From Flavobacterium sp. CF136 (GTDB lineage Bacteria > Bacteroidota > Bacteroidia > Flavobacteriales > Flavobacteriaceae), in assembly GCF_000282055.1 (NCBI RefSeq), contig NZ_AKJZ01000014.1, forward strand, positions 1 to 64,000: DNA of 64,000 nucleotides, read 5' to 3'. A program made the position numbers and the translations under genes. Position 1 is the stretch's first letter. Every line of letters begins with the position of its first letter. Positions 53,432 to 63,766 of this stretch are shown here, one piece after another. Below the pieces are notes generated by a model that saw only the letters and a list, made by a program, of their open reading frames with translations, was not told the origin of the DNA and did no database searches.

Positions 53432-56400
53432 AACTTTCATTTTTAACGTTGATAGTTTTATTTTTAACCCCAGCCTTGCCAGAAAATGGACTGATATATT
53501 GTATTTCTAAAGTATATGTTTCTCGTAATGGAACTGTAACTCCCCTTGAGTTACTTACTTCTCCTCTAACAATGTTTTCAGTATGAGAGGCACTTCTTTC
53601 ATTAACTTCTTTGTTTTGATTATTAGTATCAAATGTTTTTTGAATCACGTCATTAGGATTATCCTTTAAAGATACGCTAGACATTTCGATTGGAGAATCC
53701 ACTCCGTTATCAATATCTACTCCATGACCAACTTCATGAGCAACAACGAACTCATTTTCTGAACCTTTTTGACTCAAGTCAATATTCATATTTGTTCCAT
53801 TTCCTCCATTTCGGTTTATATCCCCTACTGTTTCTGTTACTGAACCACCACTTCTACTAAAAGTAATATTATGTACGTTCTTCGAGTCTTTTAATTGATT
53901 AAAATTATCACGATGGGTCTTTGAATCTCTCATAAGTTGTCGATTCTCTCTCTTAAATTCCCTTTTCATCTCTCGGAATTCTTTCCTAGTTTGTCCTTCT
54001 TGGCGTACATATTTAACCTCCATACCATTTGGGTCAAATAATTCAATTGGATTATTAAAAACATATGCATATGGATTAATGCCGTAATATTTTTCCGCTA
54101 GTGGGTCAATGTTCATCCAGCGACCAAGTGCAGGGTCATAATTACGTGCTCCATAGTCATACATGTTAAGCCCTAACTCGTCCTGCAATTCTTTTCCGTT
54201 ATACTTGAACCTTAAAGCATCATTAGTAGAGTTTTTAATAGTGTTATACCCTTCTTGTTTTAATCCAAAAGGGTAGTAGTTGTTTTCTTCCTGAATAACA
54301 AAGGTCTTGTCATAACTGAGTCGTATATTCCCTAAATGATCTTTGTATTGGTAAACATATTTATAAGAACTTCCGGAAGGCTCTACATATCCTTCTGCTG
54401 TCGGGAAGAATTTTAATACATTGTTATTATATTGATACCCCCCTAAATAATCGGTTGTTACAGCCGGTTTAGCAGTTTCATTTACAATTTTCTGTACTTT
54501 TTGTCCCGCCGCATTGTAAATATAAACAATATTCTCTGTGCTTGCAAAGGTTATCTTAGTTGGCAGATTTAAATGATTATACCTTATTTCTATGATGTTT
54601 TTGTTGTTGTCTTTGGTCATATTACCATTGGCATCATAACTGTAATCATCATTTACATTGGCGGCACTGTCTACAAAACCTACAGTTTTATTACTCGTGT
54701 CAGCCACTTTAACAAGCTGATTGGTAATATTGTTATTGCTATAACTATAGATCAGGTCATCTATAGAAGTTGCAGTCACATCACTTCCTCCCTTGCGTAA
54801 AAGAGTCATGATATTACCGTTTTTATCATAAGTCAGGTTTTCATCATAAGCGTTATTGACACTATTGTTCCGTTTAAAAATACTTGTCTTTAAACGGTTA
54901 AGGTTATCATAAGTATACCCATATCCTCGTACTAACGGGGTCGCTTCAGAATTGCTTGTCCAATACGTCTCTGCAATGTTTCCGTTGTATAAAGCATTCA
55001 CCCCAGCTGTACTTGAAGTATTATAATTTATCTTAAAAGCAAATAAATCCTTAGGGTCTCCACTTTTGGTTAATGCCCCTATATCATTAATTGCGGTTAA
55101 CCACCCACGAATATTATAATTGTACTGTATATTTTGTACAGGAGCCAGCGTTGTGTTTCCTACCTTTTTAGAGATTAACCGCCCCAGTTCGTCATAGGTG
55201 TTACTGGCGATAAGCTCAATTGTTCCTCCATTTATCTGATGGGTCTGCGTTAGCAGACGATCCTGATCCGAATACGTAAAAGCCTCTTTTGTTGTCAGTT
55301 CAGTATCAGCAGCCAATCTTTTATGTTTGGTGATACTGTATTGCAGTTTCCCCGAAAAATCATCCAATCTGCTATCTGTATAGGTATAGCCTCCCAGAAA
55401 GTTTTGTGTAAACGAACGCACAAGTCTTGCTTTGGCATCATATAATGTATACGTCAATTCGTTTCTATAAGCGGTACTGGCTTCTAAAATACGTGTCCAG
55501 GTGGCTGTTGCCAATCCCTTGGGTTTTATAGTCGTATTGTAATAAACAGGCTGGTCATTGTTTGCCACAGTAGCCGGAATTGAAGGCGCATCAGGATAAT
55601 TGTAGTCATCAAAATAGCTTACGGTCAATACATGATAACCTGTAGTTGGCCAGGCTACGGAGCTGTAACGAAAAGATACCCCATTTACGGTAGTATTGGT
55701 AGCAGTGGCAATTTTGGTTTCACTAAAATCTGCAGTTAAAGCATTGAGTGTTTCCTGCAATGTTTTTCTGGTAGCTGCTGTGACCTGACCAGGCAGCCAG
55801 GCTGTTATTACCGGACGATTAAAAGCATCGTATTTGGTTATTGTCCAGCCAACAGTTGTTATGTCATTGAAAGGAGAATTAGCAGGACCGGTAGCAACAA
55901 CCCTATCCAGTTTATCGTAAATGATAAATTCCCACTGCTTGCCGGGAAGTTTTTTCTCAACTAAGCGGTTTTGATTATCGTATTTGTATTGATAGCACAA
56001 ATTATCCAAAACAGTCTGATTGCCGGTGTCAATAATGGCACTAAATGTACTGCCGGACTGTGCATTGAATCCGGGCGATAAGGTGATGGAATTGGCAGCG
56101 GTTATCTGCGAATAATTTCCTGAAGTTATAACAGCAGTAGACGTTACATTGGCCTGTACGGCTGTTGTGCTGCCGATAAGGTCTACGGCCTTTGGTGGAA
56201 TAACATAGGTTAGGTTTCCGTAAATATCATAGACATAATAGGTGTCATGTTTTTCATTGGCTGTTCCGGTTCCAACTGTGCCATATGTTCTTTTTAGGAT
56301 GACCTGTCCTTCCTTGTTTTTAAATTCTACGGTTGAGCCGTTTGTTTCCGTTGGGGAAGCAGCAGTATTCTCATCATAGGTAATTGTTTTGTAAAGCTGA

Positions 56401-56997
56401 TTGGCTGGATAATTTCCATTACCTGAAAATGAGATGTTATATAAACCTGATAAAGAATCCCAGTTAGCAGTGGCACTAAATAATTTTACTTCATCTGCTA
56501 CATTTCATATCCATTTTTATTTCATGTCCCGATCCGGATTTCCAGTCATTTCCAGGCGCTGCCTGTTTTAGCACACGATTAAGAGGGGAGGATTCCAGTT
56601 CCTTCTCACTGAAAGGATTGGCATTTATAGTCCCATAATTGGTTTTGTACTGCGTTATTAAATCCGGAACTAAAGTCGCAGGATCAATATAGTTAGAAGT
56701 ATTTTGGGTGGATGCAAACGGAAGATATTCTTTTAGTTGACGCCCAAAAGCATCATATTCAATAGGGGTCACGATATCTTTCCCTGATGCCGATTGCTGA
56801 AATTGTACTTGTTGTACAGGTCTTCCCAGTCCATCAAAATAGGTTGTATTTTGAGAGGCCTGTGTAATAGTTGGTGATACAATAGGAGTCTGGGTTGGTG
56901 CCTTATACGTTATTGCTTTTATGTAATTCTGTGTGACCGTCTGGCTTATTGCCATCATTGGAAACAAAACCAAAAGCAGGCTTGTAATTTTTTTCAT
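53409..56997 (-). pseudogene. DUF6443/Rhs protein with zinc-peptidase tip, frameshifted
   Basis: One rhs gene now split in two frames. The 5' part (56997-56491, signal peptide then a DUF6443-type domain, QNTTYFDGLGRPVQQVQF) runs into a stop at 56493-56491 after KMDMKCSR. The next frame carries on in homologous order from ADEVKLFSATANWDSLSGLY through YD/Rhs repeats, the cap ([12 protein letters not shown], [17 protein letters not shown]) and a toxin of about 200 aa. The toxin has FVVAHEVGHGVDIDNG (HExxH) and a downstream NERSASHTENIVRGE that may give the third zinc ligand. The shift lies between 56494 and 56516, where one base plus a few seem lost. It would total about 1195 aa if repaired. Reads should be checked before calling it dead. 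Confidence 0.85.
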
Positions 56998-57008
56998 GTT
57001 ACTTTGGG

Positions 57009-60000
57009 TTATTGTTTGTAATTGTATTGGTTTTCGGAAAGGATATTGCCGTCTTTGTCTTTTACAAATTGAAGTCTGCCTGCAGTATCATAAGTATAGC
57101 TTGTTTTATTTCCTTTAGGATCCGTAATAGTACTAACTCCTACAAGCGGGATGTAAGTATAAGTCGTAATCATTGCATTTGGTATAGATGCTCTCAAAGT
57201 ATTCATAGCTGAAATCAAGTCAAGTTCATTTCCTGTGTTTGAAATACTCTGTAGGTTTGCTACATAAGCTGAAACTTGACTGTAAGTTGCATTTTCTATT
57301 TTAGCGATAGGTTGCGTTTTATTATATCCCCAGATAATGGATACAGGAGTGCCATTCTCTAAAGAATATTCTAAAACATTTCCATTTCCTAGTGTAACTC
57401 CATTTACTACATCAGTATCATAAAGAGTAAAATTTATTTTACGATTTGCATCACTAAATGGGAAAGTCTCGACACTTCCTTTTGATGAGTGAATTTCTTT
57501 GGGTAAAAGCAACATTCCTGTTGCAGAACTCTCTTCATATTTAGTGATTGATTCTGATGTTTGTACGTTGTTAACAAAAGTTTCTGTTTTTATTGGTTTA
57601 TCAATTTTATTTTGATCAATTAACTTTTGCATTTCAGTAGTTTGATTAGTGGCTACTAAATCTTGCGGATAGCTTAATTGAGTTTTTAAAGCTTCATTTT
57701 TACTATTTATAATTTCAGTTTTAGTTACCTGATTATGAAGAGGGTTTTCATAACCATAAGTGGTTGTTTTTTGTGTAGTGGCAACTTCATTGTTGTCGTA
57801 ATCTGTTTCAATTGTGTTAGTTAGTGCTTTTTTTCCTTGGGAAGTTTGTCCTACAGCATAATATAATATACCAGAATGAAAGTCACTTCCTTGACTATAT
57901 GGCAGATTAAATGTTTCAGGATGATCATTAGGAAAAATAGGCGTCGGGAAATTATTAAAAACGATATTATATGATAGTGATGATTGTTTTAGAATAGTGT
58001 ATTGATTCACCATACTGTTTACTATTTTGTAGGTGTTAGGCTCTATACCAGTTTTATAAATATTTTTCTTAATTAATGACCCTTGATTCCACATATCATT
58101 TTTAAAAAAAGTAAATGATAAATAGTTTAATGTTGTTTCAAAAGGCTGATTAACGCCTCCACTTTGAATATATTGAGGCGATTTAAAGACTTTGGGTAAA
58201 TTACCTGCATTAATATCGAAAAGGCGTGATAAAGCTATATTTTCATAGTAATATTCAATTTTTCCATTATTTTTGGAATTTATTATATCAGCATCAATTT
58301 CTGTTACCTTTCCATAAGTAACAGCTGGAGAGCTACCTGTATTATTGTCTAATACTGCAGATGTCGAAAAAACAGGTAATATATCATAAGAGGCATTATC
58401 ACCTGCAAATACACCTCTAACATAACTTCCATTCCCTTCTTTCACTAATGGGTTTTCATTTTCATAAAGATATTGCTTTGTAGTAACAGAATTGGTGTTT
58501 TTTCCATCATAAGATTTGACCGATTTTATTCGTAAACCACCAACATACTTAACTGTAGGTGTAGTCGTACTACCTGAACTTTCTTGCCAAGATGCTGTAA
58601 TAGAAGTTACAGGACATCCATAAGCACCAATACTTCCCGATCTGTACTCAGCAGCAGATAAGGTATGGCTTGTATTATTAAATTCTCTAGCATAAGTATA
58701 AGAGCCACCTATTGTTAGCGGAGCAGGTCGCCCAAAAGTTTCGGTGTCATATTTAACATTTGTGTTACCTATATTAGATTCTTGCGTAGCAGCTGTAAAA
58801 GTAATATTTAGCTTTCCACTGCCTAAAACATAGTTAGTAGGGGTAAATACAGTACTATTAGTACTAGGCCCATAATTGGCGTTACAGCCAGTACCATAAA
58901 CCACAACAGTAGCATTTTTAGATACAATAGTCGGTATAGTCACATTTTCGATATATCTATTCGCTTCGTATTCAAAAACAGAATATCCGCCTTCAGGAAA
59001 CGTTATTTTTTGTAAAATTCCTGACTTCATTAGGGTTTCATTAGCACTTCTATTTCCGTTACCTGCTGTCGTACTATAATTATTACGAATATCTCCAGAT
59101 ATACGATCTACTCTGGTTGGTGGAGATAAATTGCCAGTATTGGCATTGATATACCCCCAAAAATCTTTTTTGGTTGTCCCTCTTAAAGGAAGCTGTGTGT
59201 TTTCGTATTCAAAAATGTGCTTTACATTCAGGATGTTATTTACAATTTGAGTAAGTTTTAAAGATTTGTTTCTGCTATTAATATTCCTTTGGGCATTATA
59301 ATCATAAGGATCACTTGTGGTACTATAAGTAGATGTTGTGTATCCACCATATCTTGTATAATAATCATAAACAAAGCCATATTCCTGGACTAAAGTTTTT
59401 AAAGTTCCTTTAAGGCTATAAATGCTAATTTGATCTAATTTGTAATCGTCAACTAAATCTTGTCTATTCAAACTAGAAGTAAATTCAATAATTCCATTGC
59501 TGAAATTTATTGAAGTTAAGAACTGTTTGTTAGAGCTATTTGTTTTTTCAGGGAAAATTGAGGCTAAAACTGGAGAGTTTGAGGCACTAATATTATTATC
59601 TATAATTTTTTCTCCAACAATAATAGCATAATCATGCGTATTATCAAGAAGTTTATATTTAAACGATATTATATCATTTATACTTTTACTATTAGCAGGT
59701 ATAATTTCAGTTAAATACCAAGACGTAATGTAATCAGGTTTAAAAGTGCCAGATGTATTATGAACAGTTTCGTTAGCATTATACCCATCTAGTCCTTGTC
59801 CAAACCTATAGACTGTTCCATCACTTTTAGTTATTTCTAGTGTAGAGGTATTAGTTAATAATTGATTATTTGTAACAGAGGTTTTTACCATCGTATTTTG
59901 TAAATCTTTAAAAACGGCTTTATTATTTACAAAATAAAAAGTTCCGGACAGACCAGGAGCATTTATTATAAATTCATCATATGCTGTATCAATAGCATTA

Positions 60001-60428
60001 AATTTATATGGATCATATTGATTATATAGATTATCATAATTGACCGCTGTAAAAGCAAGATTACTTATGTCAGGAACACCTGTACCCGTATCGGGAATTC
60101 CTTTAACATTCCTAATTACTGCTCCACCGGCATTTAAATTCCATCCAAGGCCTACCCAAGAAGCAAGTTCATCCAGTTGTATGCCGGCACTGTTATAATT
60201 AATATCAATAGGAACAGTTAGTTCTTTCGTTTTAATTGTATAAAGTGGAATACTGATATTTATTTTTCCGGTTGAATAATCTACAGGAAATAAACCTTCT
60301 TTTGCAAAGGAAGCCGCATTAGGGCTTACAGGGAAATAATTTGGTAAATCTTTAGTTACTTGAGAAAATATGGCATTTGAAACTAATAATGTAATGAATA
60401 TTAGTTTTAAAGTAAATGTTTTAAACAT
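57009..60428 (-). CDS. Large exported Rhs/SpvB-like core protein
   Basis: An 1139-aa protein with a signal peptide (1-22, LLVSNAIFSQ). The opening FPVDYSTGKINISIPLYTIK and LDELASWVGLGWNLNAGGAV is typical of SpvB/TcB-like N-termini, and the middle is a long beta-propeller/shell-like sequence. Near the end TYIPLVGVSTITDPKGNKTS and YTYDTAGRLQFVKDKDGNIL are Rhs/YD repeats. There is no toxin domain. It ends 11 bp before the DUF6443/Rhs gene, so the two probably build one cocoon, as in TcB-TcC pairs. It lies 144 bp behind the pilus-like F gene and may share its transcript. Confidence 0.82.
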   Translation of the reverse strand: MFKTFTLKLIFITLLVSNAIFSQVTKDLPNYFPVSPNAASFAKEGLFPVDYSTGKINISIPLYTIKTKELTVPIDINYNSAGIQLDELASWVGLGWNLNAGGAVIRNVKGIPDTGTGVPDISNLAFTAVNYDNLYNQYDPYKFNAIDTAYDEFIINAPGLSGTFYFVNNKAVFKDLQNTMVKTSVTNNQLLTNTSTLEITKSDGTVYRFGQGLDGYNANETVHNTSGTFKPDYITSWYLTEIIPANSKSINDIISFKYKLLDNTHDYAIIVGEKIIDNNISASNSPVLASIFPEKTNSSNKQFLTSINFSNGIIEFTSSLNRQDLVDDYKLDQISIYSLKGTLKTLVQEYGFVYDYYTRYGGYTTSTYSTTSDPYDYNAQRNINSRNKSLKLTQIVNNILNVKHIFEYENTQLPLRGTTKKDFWGYINANTGNLSPPTRVDRISGDIRNNYSTTAGNGNRSANETLMKSGILQKITFPEGGYSVFEYEANRYIENVTIPTIVSKNATVVVYGTGCNANYGPSTNSTVFTPTNYVLGSGKLNITFTAATQESNIGNTNVKYDTETFGRPAPLTIGGSYTYAREFNNTSHTLSAAEYRSGSIGAYGCPVTSITASWQESSGSTTTPTVKYVGGLRIKSVKSYDGKNTNSVTTKQYLYENENPLVKEGNGSYVRGVFAGDNASYDILPVFSTSAVLDNNTGSSPAVTYGKVTEIDADIINSKNNGKIEYYYENIALSRLFDINAGNLPKVFKSPQYIQSGGVNQPFETTLNYLSFTFFKNDMWNQGSLIKKNIYKTGIEPNTYKIVNSMVNQYTILKQSSLSYNIVFNNFPTPIFPNDHPETFNLPYSQGSDFHSGILYYAVGQTSQGKKALTNTIETDYDNNEVATTQKTTTYGYENPLHNQVTKTEIINSKNEALKTQLSYPQDLVATNQTTEMQKLIDQNKIDKPIKTETFVNNVQTSESITKYEESSATGMLLLPKEIHSSKGSVETFPFSDANRKINFTLYDTDVVNGVTLGNGNVLEYSLENGTPVSIIWGYNKTQPIAKIENATYSQVSAYVANLQSISNTGNELDLISAMNTLRASIPNAMITTYTYIPLVGVSTITDPKGNKTSYTYDTAGRLQFVKDKDGNILSENQYNYKQ

Positions 60429-60572
60429 ATTTGATAAAAATATTAAATGTTAAGGTTTTGTTTTTCCTATAAGAAATTACAAGTTTAATTCTTTTTTGTT
60501 AACGAGTTTTTATTTCTTTAGATATATATATTAACAAAAGAATCTTAATTGTTAATAGCTTTTTTTTGAATT

Positions 60573-61709
60573 TTACCCAATCGCACTACTCAACTGAAAC
60601 ATAGGTAGATACATAGCCACCAATAAAACCGCCACTAAAACTCCTACGAAAAGAATAATAAAAGGTTCCAAAACGGTTGTCATAACTTTAGATTGCTGCA
60701 TCACTTCGTTATTGTATTGTTCGCTGAGTTGTTTAAAAACATATTCGGTCTGGTTGGTTTCTTCGGCTACTTTTACGAGTGATATGATTCGGTTATCAAA
60801 AAGAGGATTGTTTTTTAAACTGGAGCTCAAACTATTTCCTTTTAAGATGCTTTCTTCAACTTTTTCCAATGCATCCTGTAAAGGCACGAATTGAATCATT
60901 TTTTTGACCATCTGTATACTATTCAATAATGGAACTTTGGCTGTCGTTAGCAAGGTAACTGCCTGAGTAAATTGTGCCAGATAAACTTTATTCATAAAAG
61001 CACCCAGAACCGGTATTTTGATCAAAAAATAGTGCATGGTTCTTTTGTATTTGAGATTATCTTTAAAAAATTGAGTTGAAAAAATAAAAAGAATTAAGGC
61101 TAATAAAAAATAGATTCCATACGTTTTAGTCAGGACAGATAATTTAACAATTACCTGCGTCAGAAAAGGCAGCTCCATATTGTTTTGTTTGAAAATATCC
61201 TGAAACATCGGAACCACATAACTCAACATAAAAACTACTACCAAAACAGCGGTACTCAACACAATAGAAGGGTAAGTGAGAGCAGCAATGATTATTCTTT
61301 TTTGTTCATTTTTACGCTCAAAAAAATAGCCTAATTCTGCACATACCTGCGCGGTTGTTCCGGTCTCTTCTCCAATCTTAATAGAATAATATTCATATTC
61401 AGTAAATGATTTTGAAGCCAATAAAGCATCTGAAAATGGTTTACCGTTAACCACTTCATTAAGTATGGACTGAATTAATTCTTTATCATTATTTTTCTTT
61501 AATGATTCGATGATTAAGGATAAACCTTCCTTAAAGCTGACTCCGGCTTTTAATAAAACGGCTAATTCCTGATAAAAGGTCTGTTTCTTTTTGTTGTTAA
61601 AAGAATCTCCAAAAAGAGTAATTTCTTTTTTAAGCAGATCTTCAATACTATTCGTTTTTTTGGATTGAATAGTTTTTTTGTTTGGGGTATTTTCTATTTT
61701 AAAGGCCAT
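60573..61709 (-). CDS. Type II secretion/type IV pilus F protein
   Basis: A 378-aa inner-membrane platform protein. Two T2SSF domains are visible: about 45-170 (FYQELAVLLKAGVSFKEGLS, YEYYSIKIGEETGTTAQVCA) and about 245-370 (FTQAVTLLTTAKVPLLNSIQ, LVKVAEETNQTEYVFKQLSE), with three membrane helices (near 143-168, 195-215 and 350-372). It anchors the assembly ATPase and pseudopilins. The gene overlaps the upstream pilin-like gene by 11 bp. It is the last pilus gene before the Rhs operon. Confidence 0.92.
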   Translation of the reverse strand: MAFKIENTPNKKTIQSKKTNSIEDLLKKEITLFGDSFNNKKKQTFYQELAVLLKAGVSFKEGLSLIIESLKKNNDKELIQSILNEVVNGKPFSDALLASKSFTEYEYYSIKIGEETGTTAQVCAELGYFFERKNEQKRIIIAALTYPSIVLSTAVLVVVFMLSYVVPMFQDIFKQNNMELPFLTQVIVKLSVLTKTYGIYFLLALILFIFSTQFFKDNLKYKRTMHYFLIKIPVLGAFMNKVYLAQFTQAVTLLTTAKVPLLNSIQMVKKMIQFVPLQDALEKVEESILKGNSLSSSLKNNPLFDNRIISLVKVAEETNQTEYVFKQLSEQYNNEVMQQSKVMTTVLEPFIILFVGVLVAVLLVAMYLPMFQLSSAIG

Positions 61710-62169
61710 CTTCCTGATTCATAAAAAAGGTTATATCATTTTTTTTAGATACGAAAATTTCATAATCAGGAAGTTCTGTATTTGCCTGTAAAGTAATAGC
61801 GTCTATAGTACCGTTCATTATTTCTTTTCCTTTTAAAAAAGCTTTATTTGGAGTGATTTTCAGTTTAATAGTATCCTGGTTTCTCATCGTAAATTTTTCC
61901 TGAAACGAGTAGTTGATTGTATCTGTTTCAGAAATCAAAATAAGTTCATTTTTATTGTAAATTATATTGTGAGGCTCATTAAAATCCTGCCATAACTTTT
62001 GTTCAAATAAAGCCAAAGTACTTGTTTTATCAAAATTGGCCTGAATCGTATGAATCTGTTTTTGAACTATACGCAACACACTAAACGCCATTCCGACCAC
62101 AATAGCAGTAATAATCATGACAACTATTAATTCTGCAAGTGTAAATGATTTTAATTTTCCTGCGGCCAT
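61699..62169 (-). CDS. Prepilin-type protein (pseudopilin)
   Basis: A 156-aa protein with a prepilin leader KLKSFTLAELIVVMIITAIV: basic leader, cleavage after Ser (-1), Phe at +1 and Glu at +5, then a hydrophobic helix. The globular part (about 35-156) is unfamiliar. It resembles minor pseudopilins such as GspH/I/J in size. It overlaps both neighbours, by 11 bp and 19 bp. Confidence 0.82.
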   Translation of the reverse strand: MAAGKLKSFTLAELIVVMIITAIVVGMAFSVLRIVQKQIHTIQANFDKTSTLALFEQKLWQDFNEPHNIIYNKNELILISETDTINYSFQEKFTMRNQDTIKLKITPNKAFLKGKEIMNGTIDAITLQANTELPDYEIFVSKKNDITFFMNQEDGL

Positions 62170-62495
62170 ATGATTTGTTGTTTTAAAATCTCCTTTTTTG
62201 ATGTACTGTTCACAGCCGAAATGGCAATGATTTTTTTAGAAGCAATAGTTGTGGACTCAATATTGATTTCCCAGCCTTTATAACTTTCCTGATAAGGAAG
62301 TTTGATCAGTTTGTTCTGAATTTCATATTCCAATTCATTTATTCGGTTTTCAACAGGGTGTGTATTTTTGGAAAAAGTATTTAAAACCAAGTTATTCAAT
62401 ACAAGACTGGCAATAACGAATATGATTACAATTAATACTGTTGCGATAAGTGCTTCAATCAGGGTTGCCGATTTTATTTTTTTTAATACAGCCAT
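62151..62495 (-). CDS. Prepilin-type protein (pseudopilin)
   Basis: A 114-aa protein with leader KKIKSATLIEALIATVLIVI: Ser at -1, Ala at +1 and Glu at +5 of the predicted cleavage site, then a hydrophobic helix. Short globular part (about 40-114). Probably a minor pilin of the same fibre as its neighbours. Overlaps the downstream gene by 19 bp and the upstream gene by 13 bp. Confidence 0.8.
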   Translation of the reverse strand: MAVLKKIKSATLIEALIATVLIVIIFVIASLVLNNLVLNTFSKNTHPVENRINELEYEIQNKLIKLPYQESYKGWEINIESTTIASKKIIAISAVNSTSKKEILKQQIIWPQEN

Positions 62496-63766
62496 TTCAA
62501 AACAGTTTTAGGTTCTTGTTCGAAAAGAAATCCGCCATAGATAGCCGGGATATTTTCGTTTTCGATGGTTCCGTTATAGATATGATTCATAAAAATAGAT
62601 CCTGACTGATTGGCAACAAACTGTTTGGTATAAACCGATCCTGACACAATTCCTCTTATCTCAAAATTACCGTTACAATATACCTGTCCCTTTATTTTTC
62701 CTTCTTTTTCTAAAACAACCTGTGTTTGAAAATCAGCTGTCTCTTTTGTTTGGATATAACAGATATTTCCTTTTACAATACTTCCGGTATTTATATAGAT
62801 TTGATTATCAAACGGAATATTTGAAGTTTCGTTTGGACTATTTTTATTGTCCTGAAAAAGCAATAAAGCTGTTGGATAGATTAAGTTACAGTTTTTACCC
62901 AACGTGATTTTTTTTGAGGCTATAGCCTGAAAATTGCCAGTGGCTTCATCTTCAATTTCTATAATTGGCGCTATTAGAATGATATCTTTAAGTAATGCTG
63001 TTTTTTTAATTTTAATGGATGTTCCGGATTTGATAATGATATTTCCGATGATGATTTTATTTTCCAGAACAATCGGATCTGAAGAATAATATCCTTTGGT
63101 TTTTGTTTTAAATGAATTTGTGATTTTTAAAGCTGAACTTAAATTTATGTATTCTTCCTGATTCTCGGGTTTGTACTCTTTAAGATAATATTGGATACCA
63201 TCCAGCACTGTTTTTTCGAGTTTTGGCAATTCAGCGGAACTTTTTTTGGTAGTGCCATAAATTAATTGGGATCCATAATAACTATTTCCTGCTATATAAC
63301 CTGAATTTACGCCCTGAGTCGGTAAATAAGCATTCCCCCTAATTGTTGTGTTTCCAACGACTGTCAGGCCATTATGGGTTTCCTGTAAAAACAGGGTTGG
63401 TGACTCATCGGCTTTTATCAGTGATCCTATAAGAGCCGTTTTTGTAAATTTCTTTTTTCGGAATTGCGTAACGGTAATGCCTTTTTGAAATATTCCCCAT
63501 TGCGATAAACAGGTTTTTATGGTCTGGTTTTCTTTTTTAATGAAATCAATTTGTGTGGTATCCGAATTGATTTCTTTCTGTTCCAGTAAATATTGGATTC
63601 CAATATCGGCCATTTGAATGTTTTCGATAGCACCTTTTGACTGCTCTTTCATATAAATAAAAGTATACGCATACAAAATTAATCCGGCCAAAAGCAGGGC
63701 AATGAGAACAGCAATAAATACTGTAAACTGTAGAGCACCGGATTTAATTTTATATATCAGCTTCAA
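62483..63766 (-). CDS. Large pilin-like protein lacking Glu5, beta-helix-like body
   Basis: A 427-aa protein that starts MKLIYKIKSGALQFTVFIAV, with the same basic-Lys-Ser leader as the two other pilins but Phe rather than Glu at +5, then a hydrophobic helix. Lack of Glu5 and large size are features of the GspK/PilX tip pseudopilin. The body contains repeating short beta units (TVVGNTTIRGNAY, KIIIGNIIIKSGTSIKIKK, KGQVYCNGNFEIRGIVSGSV) that suggest a right-handed beta-helix or bactofilin-like fold. Role as tip subunit is inferred from these features. Confidence 0.65.
   Translation of the reverse strand: MKLIYKIKSGALQFTVFIAVLIALLLAGLILYAYTFIYMKEQSKGAIENIQMADIGIQYLLEQKEINSDTTQIDFIKKENQTIKTCLSQWGIFQKGITVTQFRKKKFTKTALIGSLIKADESPTLFLQETHNGLTVVGNTTIRGNAYLPTQGVNSGYIAGNSYYGSQLIYGTTKKSSAELPKLEKTVLDGIQYYLKEYKPENQEEYINLSSALKITNSFKTKTKGYYSSDPIVLENKIIIGNIIIKSGTSIKIKKTALLKDIILIAPIIEIEDEATGNFQAIASKKITLGKNCNLIYPTALLLFQDNKNSPNETSNIPFDNQIYINTGSIVKGNICYIQTKETADFQTQVVLEKEGKIKGQVYCNGNFEIRGIVSGSVYTKQFVANQSGSIFMNHIYNGTIENENIPAIYGGFLFEQEPKTVLKWLY

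Noticed and set aside
56491..56520. Programmed ribosomal frameshift in the rhs gene
   Set aside because: No slippery heptamer or downstream structure is evident at the junction, and several bases appear to be missing, so mutation or read error is more likely.
47215..60428. Prophage or integrative element carrying the Rhs genes
   Set aside because: No integrase, capsid, portal or conjugation genes are seen; the island is explained by Rhs modules and repeats.
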